From Siphonodentalium dalli (taxonomy: Eukaryota; Mollusca; Scaphopoda; Gadilida; Siphonodentaliidae), in contig CP136063.1 in the NCBI GenBank assembly GCA_032622095.1, positions 78,843,980-78,907,979 of the forward strand: 64,000 nucleotides of DNA. The letters run 5' to 3'. The translations under genes were made by a program, and so were the position numbers. Below the pieces are notes generated by a model that was given only the letters and a program-made list of their open reading frames with translations, did not search any database and had not been told where the DNA came from. Position 1 is the stretch's first letter, and each line of letters starts with the position of its first letter. Positions 21,941 through 33,055 of this stretch are shown here, piece after piece.

Positions 21941-22212
21941 TCATATCCCGTTTAACTTGGGCTTGCGCTTGGCGGTGAGTCTATCTTCCATTGCCAGACG
22001 TTTCGTGACACCCACCTCCCTCATGTTATAGAGTGGGAATTTAAATGATCCTTTCCCACATATATCGAGGTGTCCACTGAGAGGGATTTTTCTATATTGG
22101 GGATGTGTGATTTGTTCTCTGTGTATAGTCATTCGTTGACGAATAGTCATCTCGGTTTGACCCACATGGAATTATTTGCATCCCGGACATATAATTACAT
22201 CAATCAAGTTCT
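21941..22212 (-). pseudogene. Penelope-like GIY-YIG-type endonuclease
   Basis: The minus strand reads NLIDVIICPGCK, an in-frame TAA, then FHVGQTEMTIRQRMTIHREQ, and on through SGHLDICGKGSFKFPLYNM. This matches the C-terminal endonuclease of Penelope-like elements: a VI(Y) half, a CxxC pair, a VG(Q/E)T half standing in for YIG, the R..R...H helix, and a H...CGKG block. The stop between the two catalytic halves disables it. It belongs to the 5'-truncated upstream unit, whose homology with the main copy begins at 22212. Confidence 0.85.
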
Positions 22213-22353
22213 ATGACGATGATCCCCAATAAACCATTCATTAGACCAAACCGATCACATGTTAATACCTCATTATACTCAGCTAATTGTGAAACCGCCA
22301 AACCGGCACAATTTGCTTGACACAATTCGGTATATCATTGGGAATATAAGTCA
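22213..22353. other. Spacer
   Basis: Short stretch between the truncated Penelope unit and the Kolobok-like copy B. Nothing recognised. Confidence 0.4.
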
Positions 22354-22870
22354 TTAAAGGCACGGGCGGCGTTCGTTGCAGAAATATTCATATTTGTTCA
22401 AATCGCCATCAACAGAAGGAATATTATATAGTTTTGTTCATATGCCAAACATAATCAGCGCGTAAATAGTATTTGACGTCAAGACGTACGATGGTGTACG
22501 TAAACAAGAGTCTGCTCGTGTTACAGAAGTTGTGCTTCTGTGTACATAACACAGCGCAATTCTATTGGTTAATCACACAAAAATGATATAAACGCTCTTT
22601 ATAATTTCCATATCAGGAAAACAGTAACAAATAACGCTCTTTATGTTTACCATATCCGGAACTAAACAAAAGCCAGGTAACGTAACGTTTTTTGCTTTTG
22701 TTTACATAACAAAGGGAAAAACTTGACAATAACATACTGTTTATGCCATACTTAAGATTGGTAAGAACAAAGTCGGTCTATAGTTTACTATTCTTTCTGT
22801 TTATGGCGGTTTTGACGGAGGTGAATATTTTGACAGCATACACACAGGCCAACGCCGCCCGTATCTTTCA
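22354..22870 (+). mobile_element. Kolobok-like element, AGGCACGGG family, copy B
   Basis: TTAA at 22354-22357; the right duplication is altered to TTCA at 22867-22870. The body 22358-22866 begins AGGCACGGGCGGCGTTCGTT and ends GCCAACGCCGCCCGTATCT. Internal blocks AATATTCATATTTGTTCAAAT, GATATAAACGCTCTTTAT and TTCCATATCAGGAAAACAG recur in copies A and C. No transposase. Confidence 0.85.
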
Positions 22871-23412
22871 TAAACGACACCTATGTCGTCAAAAACCCAC
22901 ACACCGTGAATACCTGTTACCATAAATTATTTATAATCCATCTTATATCGACTTTATTAACATATTAACACGATGTTTCTAAAGTTGTCATTTTCGCAGT
23001 GTTTGGTTAATCCGAGCGATTTGAGAAAAAGCCAGTGTGTATGAGACATTCAAGAACATATAAATATTTGTTTTAAATATTATAATGCCTGGTGTTTCTA
23101 AAACGACTTGAATAACCATCTTGATTATAGTCGATTTTCAACAACCAATACAACCAGTATTAAAACTAATTCTCAATAAATATGATTTTGAATATTTGAT
23201 ACGCATAATGGCTTTTCTTGTATATGTTCAGATTATCGGAACATCGGGAAAAAGACAAATCATATAACGGTACTTTTTGTTAACAGCATCAGTTTGCCCT
23301 AACAGCATCACAGCATTTTAGCAGCACCCAATCACATCATTGCACATTAGCAGGACCACCAGGGGTGGATATGGCTTATCTAACTTCGGTTATCTAAAAA
23401 TAACACTGCTCT
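22871..23412. other. Intergenic DNA, nothing recognised
   Basis: AT-rich. No gene or element recognised up to the edge of the 31-bp array. Confidence 0.4.
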
Positions 23413-25690
23413 TTATATGCCACGCGGATAGGGTGGAGGCGTTTTATATGCCACGCGGATAGGGTGGAGGCGTTTTATATGTCACGCAGATAGGGTGGAT
23501 ACGTATTATATGCCACGCGGATAGGGTGGAGGCGTGTTATATGTCACGCGGATAGGGTGGAGACGTTGTATATGCCACGCGGATAGGGTGGAGACGTTTT
23601 ATATGCCACGCGGATAGGGTGAAGACGTTTTTTATGCCACGCGGATAGGGTGGATGCGTTTTATATGCCACGCGGATAGGGTGGAGGCGTTTTAAATGTG
23701 ACGCGGATAGGGTGAAGACATTTTTTATGCCACGCAGATAGGGTGGAGGCGTTGTATATGTCACGCAGATAGAGTGGAGGCGTTTTATATGCCACGCGGA
23801 TAGGATGGAGGCGTTTTATATGCCACGAGGATAGGGTGGAGGCGTTTTATATGCCACGCGGATAGGGTGGAGGCGTTGTATATGCCACGCGGATAGGGTG
23901 GATGCGTTTTATATGCCACGCGGATAGGGTGGAGGCGTTTTATATGCCACGCGGATAGGATGGAGGCATTTTATATGCTACGCGGATAGGGTGGAGGCGT
24001 TGTATATGCCACGCGGATAGGGTGGAGGCGTTTTATATGCCACGCGGATAGGTTGGAGGCGTTTTATATGCCACGCGGATAGGGTGGATGAGTTTTATAT
24101 GCCACGCGGATAGGGTGGAGGCCTTGTATATGTCACGCGGATATGGTGGAGGCATTTTATATGCCACGCGGATAGGGTGGAGGCGTTGTATATGTGACGC
24201 GGATATGGTGGTGGCGTTTTGTATGCCACGCGGATAGGGTGGGGGCGTTTCATATGCCAGCGGATAGGGTGGAGGCGTTTTATATGCCACGCGGATAGGG
24301 TGGAGGCGTTTTAAATGTGACGCGGATAGGGTGAAGACGTTTTTTATGCCACGCGGATGGGGTGGAGGCGTTGTATATGTCACGCAGATAGAGTGGAGGC
24401 GTTTTATATGCCACGCGGATAGGATGGAGGCGTTTTATATGCCACGAGGATAGGGTGGAGGCGTTTTATATGCCACGCGGATAGGGTGGAGGCGTTGTAT
24501 ATGCCACGCGGATAGGGTGGATGCGTTTGATATGCCACGCGGATAGGGTGGAGGCGTTTTATATGCCACGCGGATAGGATGGAGGCATTTTATATGCTTC
24601 GCGGATAGGGTGGAGGCGTTTTATATGCCACGCGGATAGGGTGGATGCGTTTTATATGCCACGCGGATAGGACGGAGGCCTTGTATATGTCACGCGGATA
24701 TGGTGGAGGCATTTTATATGCCACGCGGATAGGGTGGAGGCGTTGTATATGTGACGCGGATATGGTGGAGGCGTTTTGTATGCCACGCGGATAGGGTGGA
24801 TGTGTTTTATATGCCACGCGGATAGGGTGAATGTGTTTTATATGTCACGCGGATAGGGTGGATGTGTTTTATATGCCACGCGGATAGGGTGGAGGCGTTT
24901 TATATGCCACGCGGATAGGGTGGAGGCGTTGTATATGTGACGCGGATATGGTGGAGGCGTTTTATATGTCACACGGATAGGGTGGATGTGTTTTATATGC
25001 CACGCGGATAGGGTGGAGGCGTTTTATATGTCACGCCCATAGGGTGGATGTGTTTTATATGCCACGCGGATAGGGTGGAGGCGTTTTATATGCCACGCGG
25101 ATAAGGTGGAGGCGTTTTATATGCCATGCGGATAGGGTGGAGGCGTTGTATATGCCACGCGGATAGGGTGGAGGCGTTTTATATGCCACGCGGATAGGGT
25201 GGAGACGTTTTATATGCCACGCGGATAGGGTGGAGGCGTTGTATATGTGACGCGGATAGGGTGGAGGCGTTTTGTATGCCACGCGGATAGGTTGGAGGCG
25301 TTTTATATGCCACGCGGATAGGGTGGAGGCGTTTTATATGCCACGCGGATAGGTTGGATGCGTTTTATATGCCACGCGGATAGGGTGGAGGCGTTTTATA
25401 TGCCACGCGGATAGGGTGGAGGCCTTGTATATGTCACGCGGATATGGTGGAGGCATTTTATATTCCACGCGGATATGGTGGAGGCGTTGTATATGTGCCG
25501 CGGATAGGGTGGAGGCGTTTTGTATGCCACGCGGATAGGGTGGAGGCGTTGTATATGTCACGCGGATAGGGTGTAGGTGTTTTATATGCCACGCGGATAG
25601 GGTGGGGGCGTTTTATATGCCACGCGGATAGGGTGGAGGCGTTTTATATGCCACGCGGATAGGATGGAGACGGTTTGTATCCCACGCGTT
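23413..25690. repeat. 31-bp minisatellite, about 73 copies
   Basis: The unit is TTTTATATGCCACGCGGATA followed by GGGTGGAGGCG. Variants (GTTGTATATGTCACGC, GGATATGGTGG, AAATGTGACGC) recur in fixed order. A variant string at 23694 reappears at 24313, showing a duplicated block of 619 bp (about 20 units), and another string at 24121 recurs at 24678 and 25422. Because 31 is not a multiple of 3, frames rotate every unit and give 93-nt (31-codon) periodic open frames on the minus strand that I do not regard as genes. Confidence 0.95.
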
Positions 25691-26100
25691 TTATTAACCT
25701 ATTATTTACTAACTATAAATACATACTGATGAGTAATTCCCTTAGCACAATTAATGAATGTTCAGATAATAAGTTTAACAAACATATAGGTCGTTTGTTA
25801 ACTTATTAATCGAACATTTTCCACCAATGAATAAGAATACTTTTGCTCTTATATTATCGTTTCGTCTGTCTGTCGTCTGCTCATATATCCAAATGAACAA
25901 TTTCCATTGAAAACGCCGTTAATAAAAAATGGTAACGTCACTAGTGAATTGTGTCATTTCTCGTCACTGACGTTAAATCGCTTACTGATATAGACTGAAT
26001 TTTCGATGGTTGATTTTTCTTCACATCGAGACTTCATGCATTAATTCTGGGTTTTTGAATCATATTTGGCGAACCAAATTGATGCAGAAGTGTAATAAAT
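25691..26100. other. Intergenic DNA, nothing recognised
   Basis: No gene or element recognised. Confidence 0.4.
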
Positions 26101-26246
26101 AGAGTAATCAATTAGTTCCGAGAATTACGTTGAATACTTCACTCGAGGCTAGAGACGTTTATGTAATAAACTCGAGCGCCAACGCGCACTCGTTTCTTAC
26201 CGATGTGAATTATTTAACGTAATTCTTGAAACCAATTGATTACTCT
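26101..26246. mobile_element. Hairpin MITE, 146 bp
   Basis: The left arm AGAGTAATCAATTAGTTCCG continues as AGAATTACGTTGAAT; the right arm is its inverted copy with about six mismatches over 36 bp. The loop region contains GGCTAGAGACG and GCGCCAACGCGC. No target duplication identified. Confidence 0.7.
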
Positions 26247-26496
26247 CTATATAATTGACTGGTGAATTATTACATGGCGATCGTTTCAGACCTACCAATT
26301 ATTGGCGGAACAATCATAACTGCTCAATTAATCAGATCATAACTATACGAACTCATCTCTGCGCTCCAAAGTGATCCTCTCCTTCACCCCACGATTTGCT
26401 GTTTTATAGTGGTCCCTAATACTTAGCATGGGTTTAATTATGAAGACTTTCCAGTCTTCAAAGCCCTAAACTGAGCAGATAGTCATAATTATATTC

Positions 26497-26892
26497 TTAA
26501 GTGATTAATTTTGAATGGGGATTTCCATGCAAATCTGCAGAGCAACATTTACTGAGTTGCACATACTGGTGATTGCGACTTGATGTGGTATTGGAAACAA
26601 TAGGTATTTGCCTGGCGGGTCTGCTTGGAACTTGTTCCATTATAATGTTGGTGTATTTATTTTTGAATTTAATATTGATTTTTCAAATGTAGGTCATGTG
26701 ATGTGTTTCCAGAAAAAAAATGCTAAACAAATGATTTATTACAAAAATTGTTTAATTTACCTAGCGCACCTGCCATTTAAATGTTATGACTGTTCAATGA
26801 TATGCCTGCTATTGGTCCCGAAAACTGTTTCATACATAACTTTTACTCTGGAGACTTGCATGGAAATCCCCATTCAAAATACGTCACTTGAA
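26497..26892. mobile_element. MITE with terminal inverted repeats of about 44 bp
   Basis: The left end TTAAGTGATTAATTTTGAAT continues as GGGGATTTCCATGCAAATCT; the right end is an inverted copy ending in ATTCAAAATACGTCACTTGAA. The right end abuts a run of 13 Cs (26893-26905). A similar end, ATTCAAAATCAGTCACTTGAA, occurs alone near 40958. The 101-codon frame at 26608-26913 lies inside and is not a gene. Confidence 0.75.
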
Positions 26893-27422
26893 CCCCCCCC
26901 CCCCCACCCTTAAGTTTCACGCGGACGCTATTTATTTCTTACCACATCAAAACAACCAGAAACGCTCTGTTTTAGGTACAAATTGAAACCCCTCGCAAAA
27001 CTAGTACTTTGACTATCATCCAATATGCAACAGAACGCAGAAATTATAATTATCAAAACCACTTGTACATTTTACAAAAACATTTGGCAATAAGATGTGT
27101 TTGAACTAAACACAATGATTGTTTTTAAATTATAAGATGGCTGCTGGCAGAGCAATTAAACAAACATTACAATTATATAACGCGAACCACGCTAGATATT
27201 TATACACAAATGAGAATTAGAATATTTTTTCAACAATTACCTTCACATTTCACAACGGCCTTATGGGTATCTTATATCTAGCGAAGAATACTTTCTATTG
27301 CATTGTCCATGCAGATAGCGTTAAGAGGTATCTAGCATGCATGAGCATATCGCTCACCCATGTTTAATCAAGACGAAATTGAGCAGTTGTTTATTCAATT
27401 CGGTAAATAATTATATTCCTAT
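26893..27422. other. Intergenic DNA with poly-C run
   Basis: A run of 13 Cs at 26893-26905. Otherwise nothing recognised. Confidence 0.45.
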
Positions 27423-27797
27423 CAGAGACCTTTCGCAAAATCACGATTACGATTACGGATATGGACGATATCCTGCCGTATACGGCCACAAATTCGATCT
27501 TTGCGCGCGGGGGTTCTTATGTGAGACGAAATATACCCCACACAGTTAAATTATGTGCAGGTGTGTCAAGGATGTGCCATCGGTCCGGCTTGTGGACGCC
27601 CTAACATTATCCGTATGGTGTATAACACACGGATAAGAACATGTGTGTAACAAATATATGTGTAACTGAATATAGTGGGGCATGCATATGCCGTCTCATC
27701 AATTAACCATCGTATGTAAGTTATGATGGTGTCCACCTTATTCTATGACAATATATCCTATATGTAATCACAATAGTGATTTTGCGAAAGGTCTCTA
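27423..27797. mobile_element. MITE with GAGACCTTTCGCAAAATCAC ends
   Basis: The left end AGAGACCTTTCGCAAAATCA is repeated inverted at the right (TGATTTTGCGAAAGGTCTCT, about 27773-27793). The body is about 375 bp and includes a CGATTACGATTACGG stretch. No coding content; target duplication unclear. Confidence 0.75.
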
Positions 27798-27810
27798 TTG
27801 CGTGCCGTCA

Positions 27811-27906
27811 GTAGGTTATATCATGTGAGAACCGTTTACTCGAAATAGCCACTCGTCAAATACTCGTATATTACTCGTATACGATTCTCACCATGACATA
27901 ACCTAT
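27811..27906. repeat. Hairpin, stem of about 24 bp
   Basis: TAGGTTATATCATGTGAGAA pairs with TTCTCACCATGACATAACCTA after a loop containing three ACTCGTATA-like units. Confidence 0.7.
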
Positions 27907-28729
27907 ACACTTATAGCTAAATACGAGAATAAATTTAGTAAAGAAATGGTTTATTGAGTGATAACGATGCAATTTTCGTCCTATATCAGACAGTAGATGA
28001 CTTTCATGTTCCGGAAGTTCGCGTGCTCGATAGCGTGAAGACTGATATTACTTCTGGTACAGCAGCACGAATCTATACATTGCTTGCTTTGTCGAGTATA
28101 ATGACGTGGTGTTAACATACCGCGGATCTTCCCCGATGGGATGGGACAGCTACGCTGCAGTGATTAACCAAATGACACACATTTCTTATTCTAATGCGGG
28201 AACCGTGTCTACAATTGATCGAACTTAGGTCACTTTATAGTGTAAAATAATTTGGTAGAGCTGATTTTGGTACTGTAAGAATGTGGAGTCGTTCTGGGGA
28301 ATTAGCATTTATGTTTACAATAGAAACAAATGGAAGCGGTCCACACAACAATCGGAACTCCGGTTGTAATACGTGGACGTGACTGAACGGCGAGGTTCCG
28401 GAACATAAAGTAACATAACACAGTTTTACAAAATCTTATATACAAAGCATGCACAGGTGTGAATTAACGACGCGGGATTCGATTAACATATTTGCATTAT
28501 AAAATATCCGATCACAGTGCATGGCATTACAAGTTTGACAAATAAGTAAGTATTAAAAGTAAAGCTTAGAATACGTGCCATGAATGGTAATTAATGAGCA
28601 CCCGCTGGGGCAAGAATTGACAAGTTGTATATGAAAAGCCAGCTGATTAATACAAAGAAAAGGTTGGAATTGCCAGAACGCCTACTCTAACAAAGAAACG
28701 AACCTAACGCGAATAACATAAATCTTCAG
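27907..28729. other. Intergenic DNA, nothing recognised
   Basis: No gene or element recognised upstream of the plus-strand LINE. It may hold the LINE's 5' truncation point near 28650-28730. Confidence 0.4.
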
Positions 28730-31420
28730 AACACAAAGCTAAGCTCTTTCATATAAAATTAAAGGAACCATGTGAAGTGAATGTAAATAAATATAAAGAA
28801 TTTTGTAAATACTTTAATAGAATTAAACGAGCAAGTAAAACCTTTCATTATAAACATATGATTAATGAATACAAATATGACATGAAAAACACATGGAAAC
28901 TAATTTCAGAGATAATCCAAAAGAGATCTAAAAAAATGGAATATCCTTTGTCATTTAATATAGATGGCATTGACAGATCAGATCTTAAAGATGCTGCAGA
29001 AGCATTTAATAACTATTTTTCTAACATTGGAGCCATTGAATCTGAAAAAATACAAAGTACAGGGAACATTTTCTTCATACCTACCTACATGTACACCGTG
29101 TAATGAAACACTTTTTTTCCGCCCTACTACATCAGCAGAATTACAAAGAATCGTCTCTTCTTGTAAAGTAAAACATAGCACAGACTGTGATGGTCTTACT
29201 TCTTCACTAATGAAGAGTGTCATCAATGAAATTTCCAAACCTCTAAGCTATATCATTAATCTATCTATGGAAACTGGAATTATTCCTGACAACATGAAGA
29301 TAGCACGGGTCATCCCTTTATTTAAATCTGGAGATCCAAAACTGTTAGAAAATTATCGCCCTATTAGTATTCTTCCTACATTTTCAAAAATCTTAGAAAA
29401 AATTGTCTGTTTAAGACTTGTCGAATTTATTAACAAGCATGATGCCCTCTATCACAATCACTATGGATTTCGTAAAGAACACTCCACAATTCACCCCATA
29501 CTGAAGTTAATTAACGACGTGGGTCTAAATAATGATAAGAAAACAAAAGATTGTACACTCTCTGCATTTATCGACTTCTCCAAAGCTTTTGATACAATAA
29601 ACCACAAAATTCTATTAAAAAAACTTGAAACCTATGGAATAAGAGGCAAAGCCAATCATTGGTTTCGAAATTATTTGAATAATATATTTCAATACGTGGA
29701 TCTAGAAGGTGGGGTTTCATCTAAACGTCCCATTACATGTGGAGTCCCCCAGGGATCTGTGGCCGGGCCGATTATCTTTTTGATTTATGTAAACGATATG
29801 CACAAATCTACTGACTTGTCATTGTTATCTTTTGCAGATGACACCACTGTATACTCATCAAACCATAACCTTGATTATTTGTATGACAACTTTAACAAAG
29901 AACTTGCAAAACTAAGTAAATGGTGTCGAACTAATAGGCTATCACTAAACACTAAAAAAAACAAATATATGCTGATACAACCTAAAAATGGTCCATATAT
30001 AGTTGGAAATCACACACTAACTATAAATGGAGTGCAAATTATAAGAATTGGAGTAGACTGTCAGGAGAAATCATTTAAGTTTCTTGGAATACACATTGAT
30101 GAACACCTATCATTCGAACACCACGTGAAAGCTGTTTGTGCAAAAATTAGTAACTCCTTATATGCTATAAATCGAGTAAAAAAATTCCTTCCGTTTGACT
30201 GTCTACGTATGCTGTATCTTACATTAGTACACTCCCATATTCTCTATGGAATTGAGCTATGGGAATGCCGGTACCCACAACCAAGTTGTTGTTTTACAGA
30301 AAAAAGCTATCCGAGCCATTAACAAAAAACGCTACAATAGCCATACTGAACCTTTATTTAAAACTAACAACATCTTGAAATTACAAGACCTTTACATGCA
30401 ACGGGTATGCCTTTATATGCACAACTGGATGAATACCAACCTCCCCAAGTCATTTAATAACAGCTTTAGCATATACACACACCCGACTATGAATACCAGA
30501 TCAACAGGCAAAATCCGAGAAACAAAATCACGAATTAAATTCACAGAAAAATTACCTCTCCATGTTTTTCCGAAAATCTGGAATAATCTTAATAAGGCTA
30601 CCCAAAATATTCGACCTAAGTCGGCCTTTGTGAACCACATTTCTAAGACAATTATTGGGAATTATTCACTGACTGTTAAATGCACAAACAGATTTTGTCC
30701 AGATTGTTCAACATTAACACAGCTCACTCTGTATTTTGGTACTAAACGGAAAAAAGAATACGTCAATATAAGTCGTACCTCACTTATTTGCGATATGATT
30801 TCAGATTTTTGATTTCTTACTCTCATCTTATTTTAATTCAATAACCTATTACCGTTGTCTCATTCACGTCGCACGTTCTGGCAGGTGCCTAGTTCAGTGC
30901 TATTACGGTGGAAATATATATATGGAAAATATATATTGATTTTATATATTTACTAATACATTGAAATATACCATATATATACTTGTTATGCTAATGATAT
31001 ATGTGCAGGTGGACTTTCAGTATAACATTTTAATATTATCTTGCAAATTTAATCAAAGAATTCACTTATGGAAAAAGTTCGAGAATATAAACGAAATATC
31101 AAACAGTCCACTTGCACCATTAAATAAATTGAATGCTGTAAACCGACAAATTCTAATCTAGACGAAATATTTAACTTAATCCTGAACAAATGGATAAACG
31201 ACGATGTAACCAGCTCTCACATGTCATGACCGGATTTATTATTATCAAAGAATCAATAACAATATCTTTAATTTTAGGGTGGCGACAGGAAGACGACCCG
31301 ATAGGTCATGTCGCCTCCACATGACTTGTCTATTTTTGTTATATTTACTTTTTTATGTACTAGATACTATATATGATTTGTCATGAAATAAACTATTCTG
31401 ATTCTGATTCTGATTCTGAG
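28730..31420 (+). mobile_element. 5'-truncated non-LTR retrotransposon (LINE), plus strand
   Basis: Contains a linker, a full RT and a C-terminal region (28734-30812), a 3' UTR of about 580 bp, and a simple-repeat tail of (ATTCTG)n at 31395-31419 just after CATGAAATAAACT. No endonuclease is present upstream, so it is 5'-truncated. It belongs to the same clade as the minus-strand copy at 44.3-46.5 kb. Confidence 0.9.
28734..30812 (+). pseudogene. LINE reverse transcriptase with two frameshifts
   Basis: Reads in three frames. Frame one (to about 29100) is linker, with YKYDMKNTWKLI and AFNNYFSNIG. Frame two (about 29100-30280) is RT: DCDGLTSSLMKS, NYRPISILPTFSKILEKIV, YGFRKEHST, FIDFSKAFDTINHKIL, CGVPQGSVAGPIIFLIYVND and the catalytic FADDTT at 29831-29848. 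Frame three (to 30812) is the C-terminal part with CTNRFCPDC near its end. The frameshifts near 29090 and 30280 stop production of an intact protein. RT copies element RNA at a nicked target; here it is a relic, but a young-looking one because long frames survive. Confidence 0.92.
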
Positions 31421-31794
31421 ACGAACCACACATCTGATACAGTCAAACCAATACAGATAAACAATGAAATACTTGTCCACTATTGGATACAGACGTCGTT
31501 GTTGCGGAACATTACACGATATTATAGATATTAGCCACGACTCGTGAAGTCAGAACTTAAGAATACCACACAAACCTATCTGCCGTACTTTGGTTTAGTT
31601 TATTTGTGTTTATCGTCATTTCAGCCGCTGTGTCATATTATAAACGACGTTTTTAGATATGGGGGGGGGGGGTAAATAATACACACACCAAAGAAGCCTC
31701 ACTTTAAAAATATACGTTATGCAAAAATGAATCATATTTCCAGCGACTTGGTCTGTAATGAACTTGTAACTAGCAAGTGTTGTTTGTTCGTACG
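31421..31794. other. Intergenic DNA with poly-G run
   Basis: A run of 13 Gs at 31660-31672. No gene recognised. Confidence 0.45.
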
Positions 31795-32194
31795 TTAACC
31801 CTCTACCCAACAGAACGGCCCTGTGCCAATGCATTCTCTTATATATGCGAGTCGACCATAGGTCGCCTCGCATATATAAGAGAATGCATTGGCTTAACAC
31901 ATTAAAAATTATAAAATTGTTAAAGAATGTAAGAAAAAATGGTAAAAAGTGTTAAAAACAGATTTTTTTTAGGCCAATGCATTCTCTTATATATGCGAGG
32001 CGACCTATGGTCGACTCGCATATATAAGAGAATGCATTGGCACATGGCATAACTGTAACTATCACAATGTGGTAAAGGAGCCGGTTCCAATGATATCCAT
32101 ATTTGTATGGTTCTATTGAGACAGACCGAAGATATTTTAGGCTGTTGAAGCTTTATTTGGCCGGTTTTGGCCGGTTTGTTGGGTAAAGGGTTAA
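31795..32194 (-). mobile_element. piggyBac-like non-autonomous element, copy 2
   Basis: TTAA at 31795-31798 and 32191-32194 flanks 392 bp. It is the inverted counterpart of 6014-6458: CCCTCTACCCAACAGAACGG here matches the right end there, and the GGCCGGTTTGTTGGGTAAAGGG end matches the left. Both palindromes with CATTCTCTTATATATGCGAG are intact; the T-rich (here A-rich) array between them is shorter, and a block with TTCCAATGATATCCATATTT is shared. Confidence 0.87.
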
Positions 32195-32374
32195 TACGTG
32201 TAGTTAACACAACGTGCGAAATAAGAAAACACTCCATCCTCATCGTCTGCCCTTCAGTTCTCTTATTTTCCGAGTCTAGTCCACACATCGTTTTTGTATA
32301 CCTGCAGATTCCCTGACATTCAGTCTCGTCCAGTATTACCTATACCTGGTCGATAATATAAATCTTATTTGGGG

Positions 32375-33055
32375 GATTGAGTATTTGGAGTAACAGGAAC
32401 GGAACGAGGAACAGGCACAACTTCCGAGTAACAGAATGACTATTTGGAGTAACAGGAATGCGGAACAGATATATTTAAGCTAATATTTCTCGCGTTTTGC
32501 GCTATGAAACAATATTATACAACATTCGAAAGCTTGGCCTCTCCACTTCATTAGGAAAAACGTAAATTTTAGCTTATATATCTGTTCCTCATTCCTGTTA
32601 CTCGGAAATGTTTTCGTTTTTTGCTAATTTCCGATTCACCACTCGACCTTCCTGGCCAATTATACGCTTAGTTCTCAAACGTAGTGTTTAAATGTTGCAA
32701 TATAAAAGAAGTGGAGAGGCTATGCTTTCGAATGATGTATAACATGTATTGTATCATTGCGTAAAATTAAGTTTATATCTCTGTTCCTCATCCCCGTTAC
32801 TCGGAATTTTTTTCGCTCCTGGCCAATTATACGCTTTGTTCGCAAAATTAGTGTTTAAATGTTGCAATATTCATGAAGTGGAGAGGCTAATCTTTCGAAT
32901 GATGTGTAATATGTATGTTTCATAGCGTAACACGCGAGAAATATGAGCTTATATATCTGTTCCTCATTCCTGTTACTCCAAATAGTCATTATGTTACTGT
33001 ACTCGGAAGTTGTTCCTGTTCCTCGTTCCGTTCCTGTTACTCCAAATAGTCAATC
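32375..33055. mobile_element. Fold-back element with GGAACAGGAAC-type arms
   Basis: The left arm GATTGAGTATTTGGAGTAAC continues as AGGAACGGAACGAGGAACAGG and is mirrored at the right end (33010-33055). The arms pair for well over 150 bp and include a second copy of TATTTGGAGTAACAGGAATG. The middle repeats an AGTGGAGAGGCTA..CTTTCGAATGATGT block. No target duplication or coding region found. Confidence 0.8.

Larger units (their letters stand above)
18519..22212 (-). mobile_element. Penelope-like retroelement in partial tandem arrangement
   Basis: The main copy runs 21783 to 18519 on the minus strand: basic N-terminal region, RT, C-terminal region, then a truncated end and a pseudo-LTR. A 5'-truncated second unit lies upstream at 22212-21784 and carries the GIY-YIG-type endonuclease and its own pseudo-LTR. 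The two pseudo-LTRs (18519-18625 and 21784-21890) are about 90% identical by eye, and each contains a hammerhead ribozyme. Tandem units with pseudo-LTRs and hammerheads are established hallmarks of Penelope-like elements. Frameshifts and stops make this copy inactive. Confidence 0.9.

Noticed and set aside
23537-25561. Repeated minus-strand frames of about 75-116 codons rich in YKTPPPYPRG-like units
   Set aside because: They are rotations of the 31-bp minisatellite; three units make 93 nt, so frames stay open wherever no unit variant gives a stop. No start context or domain.
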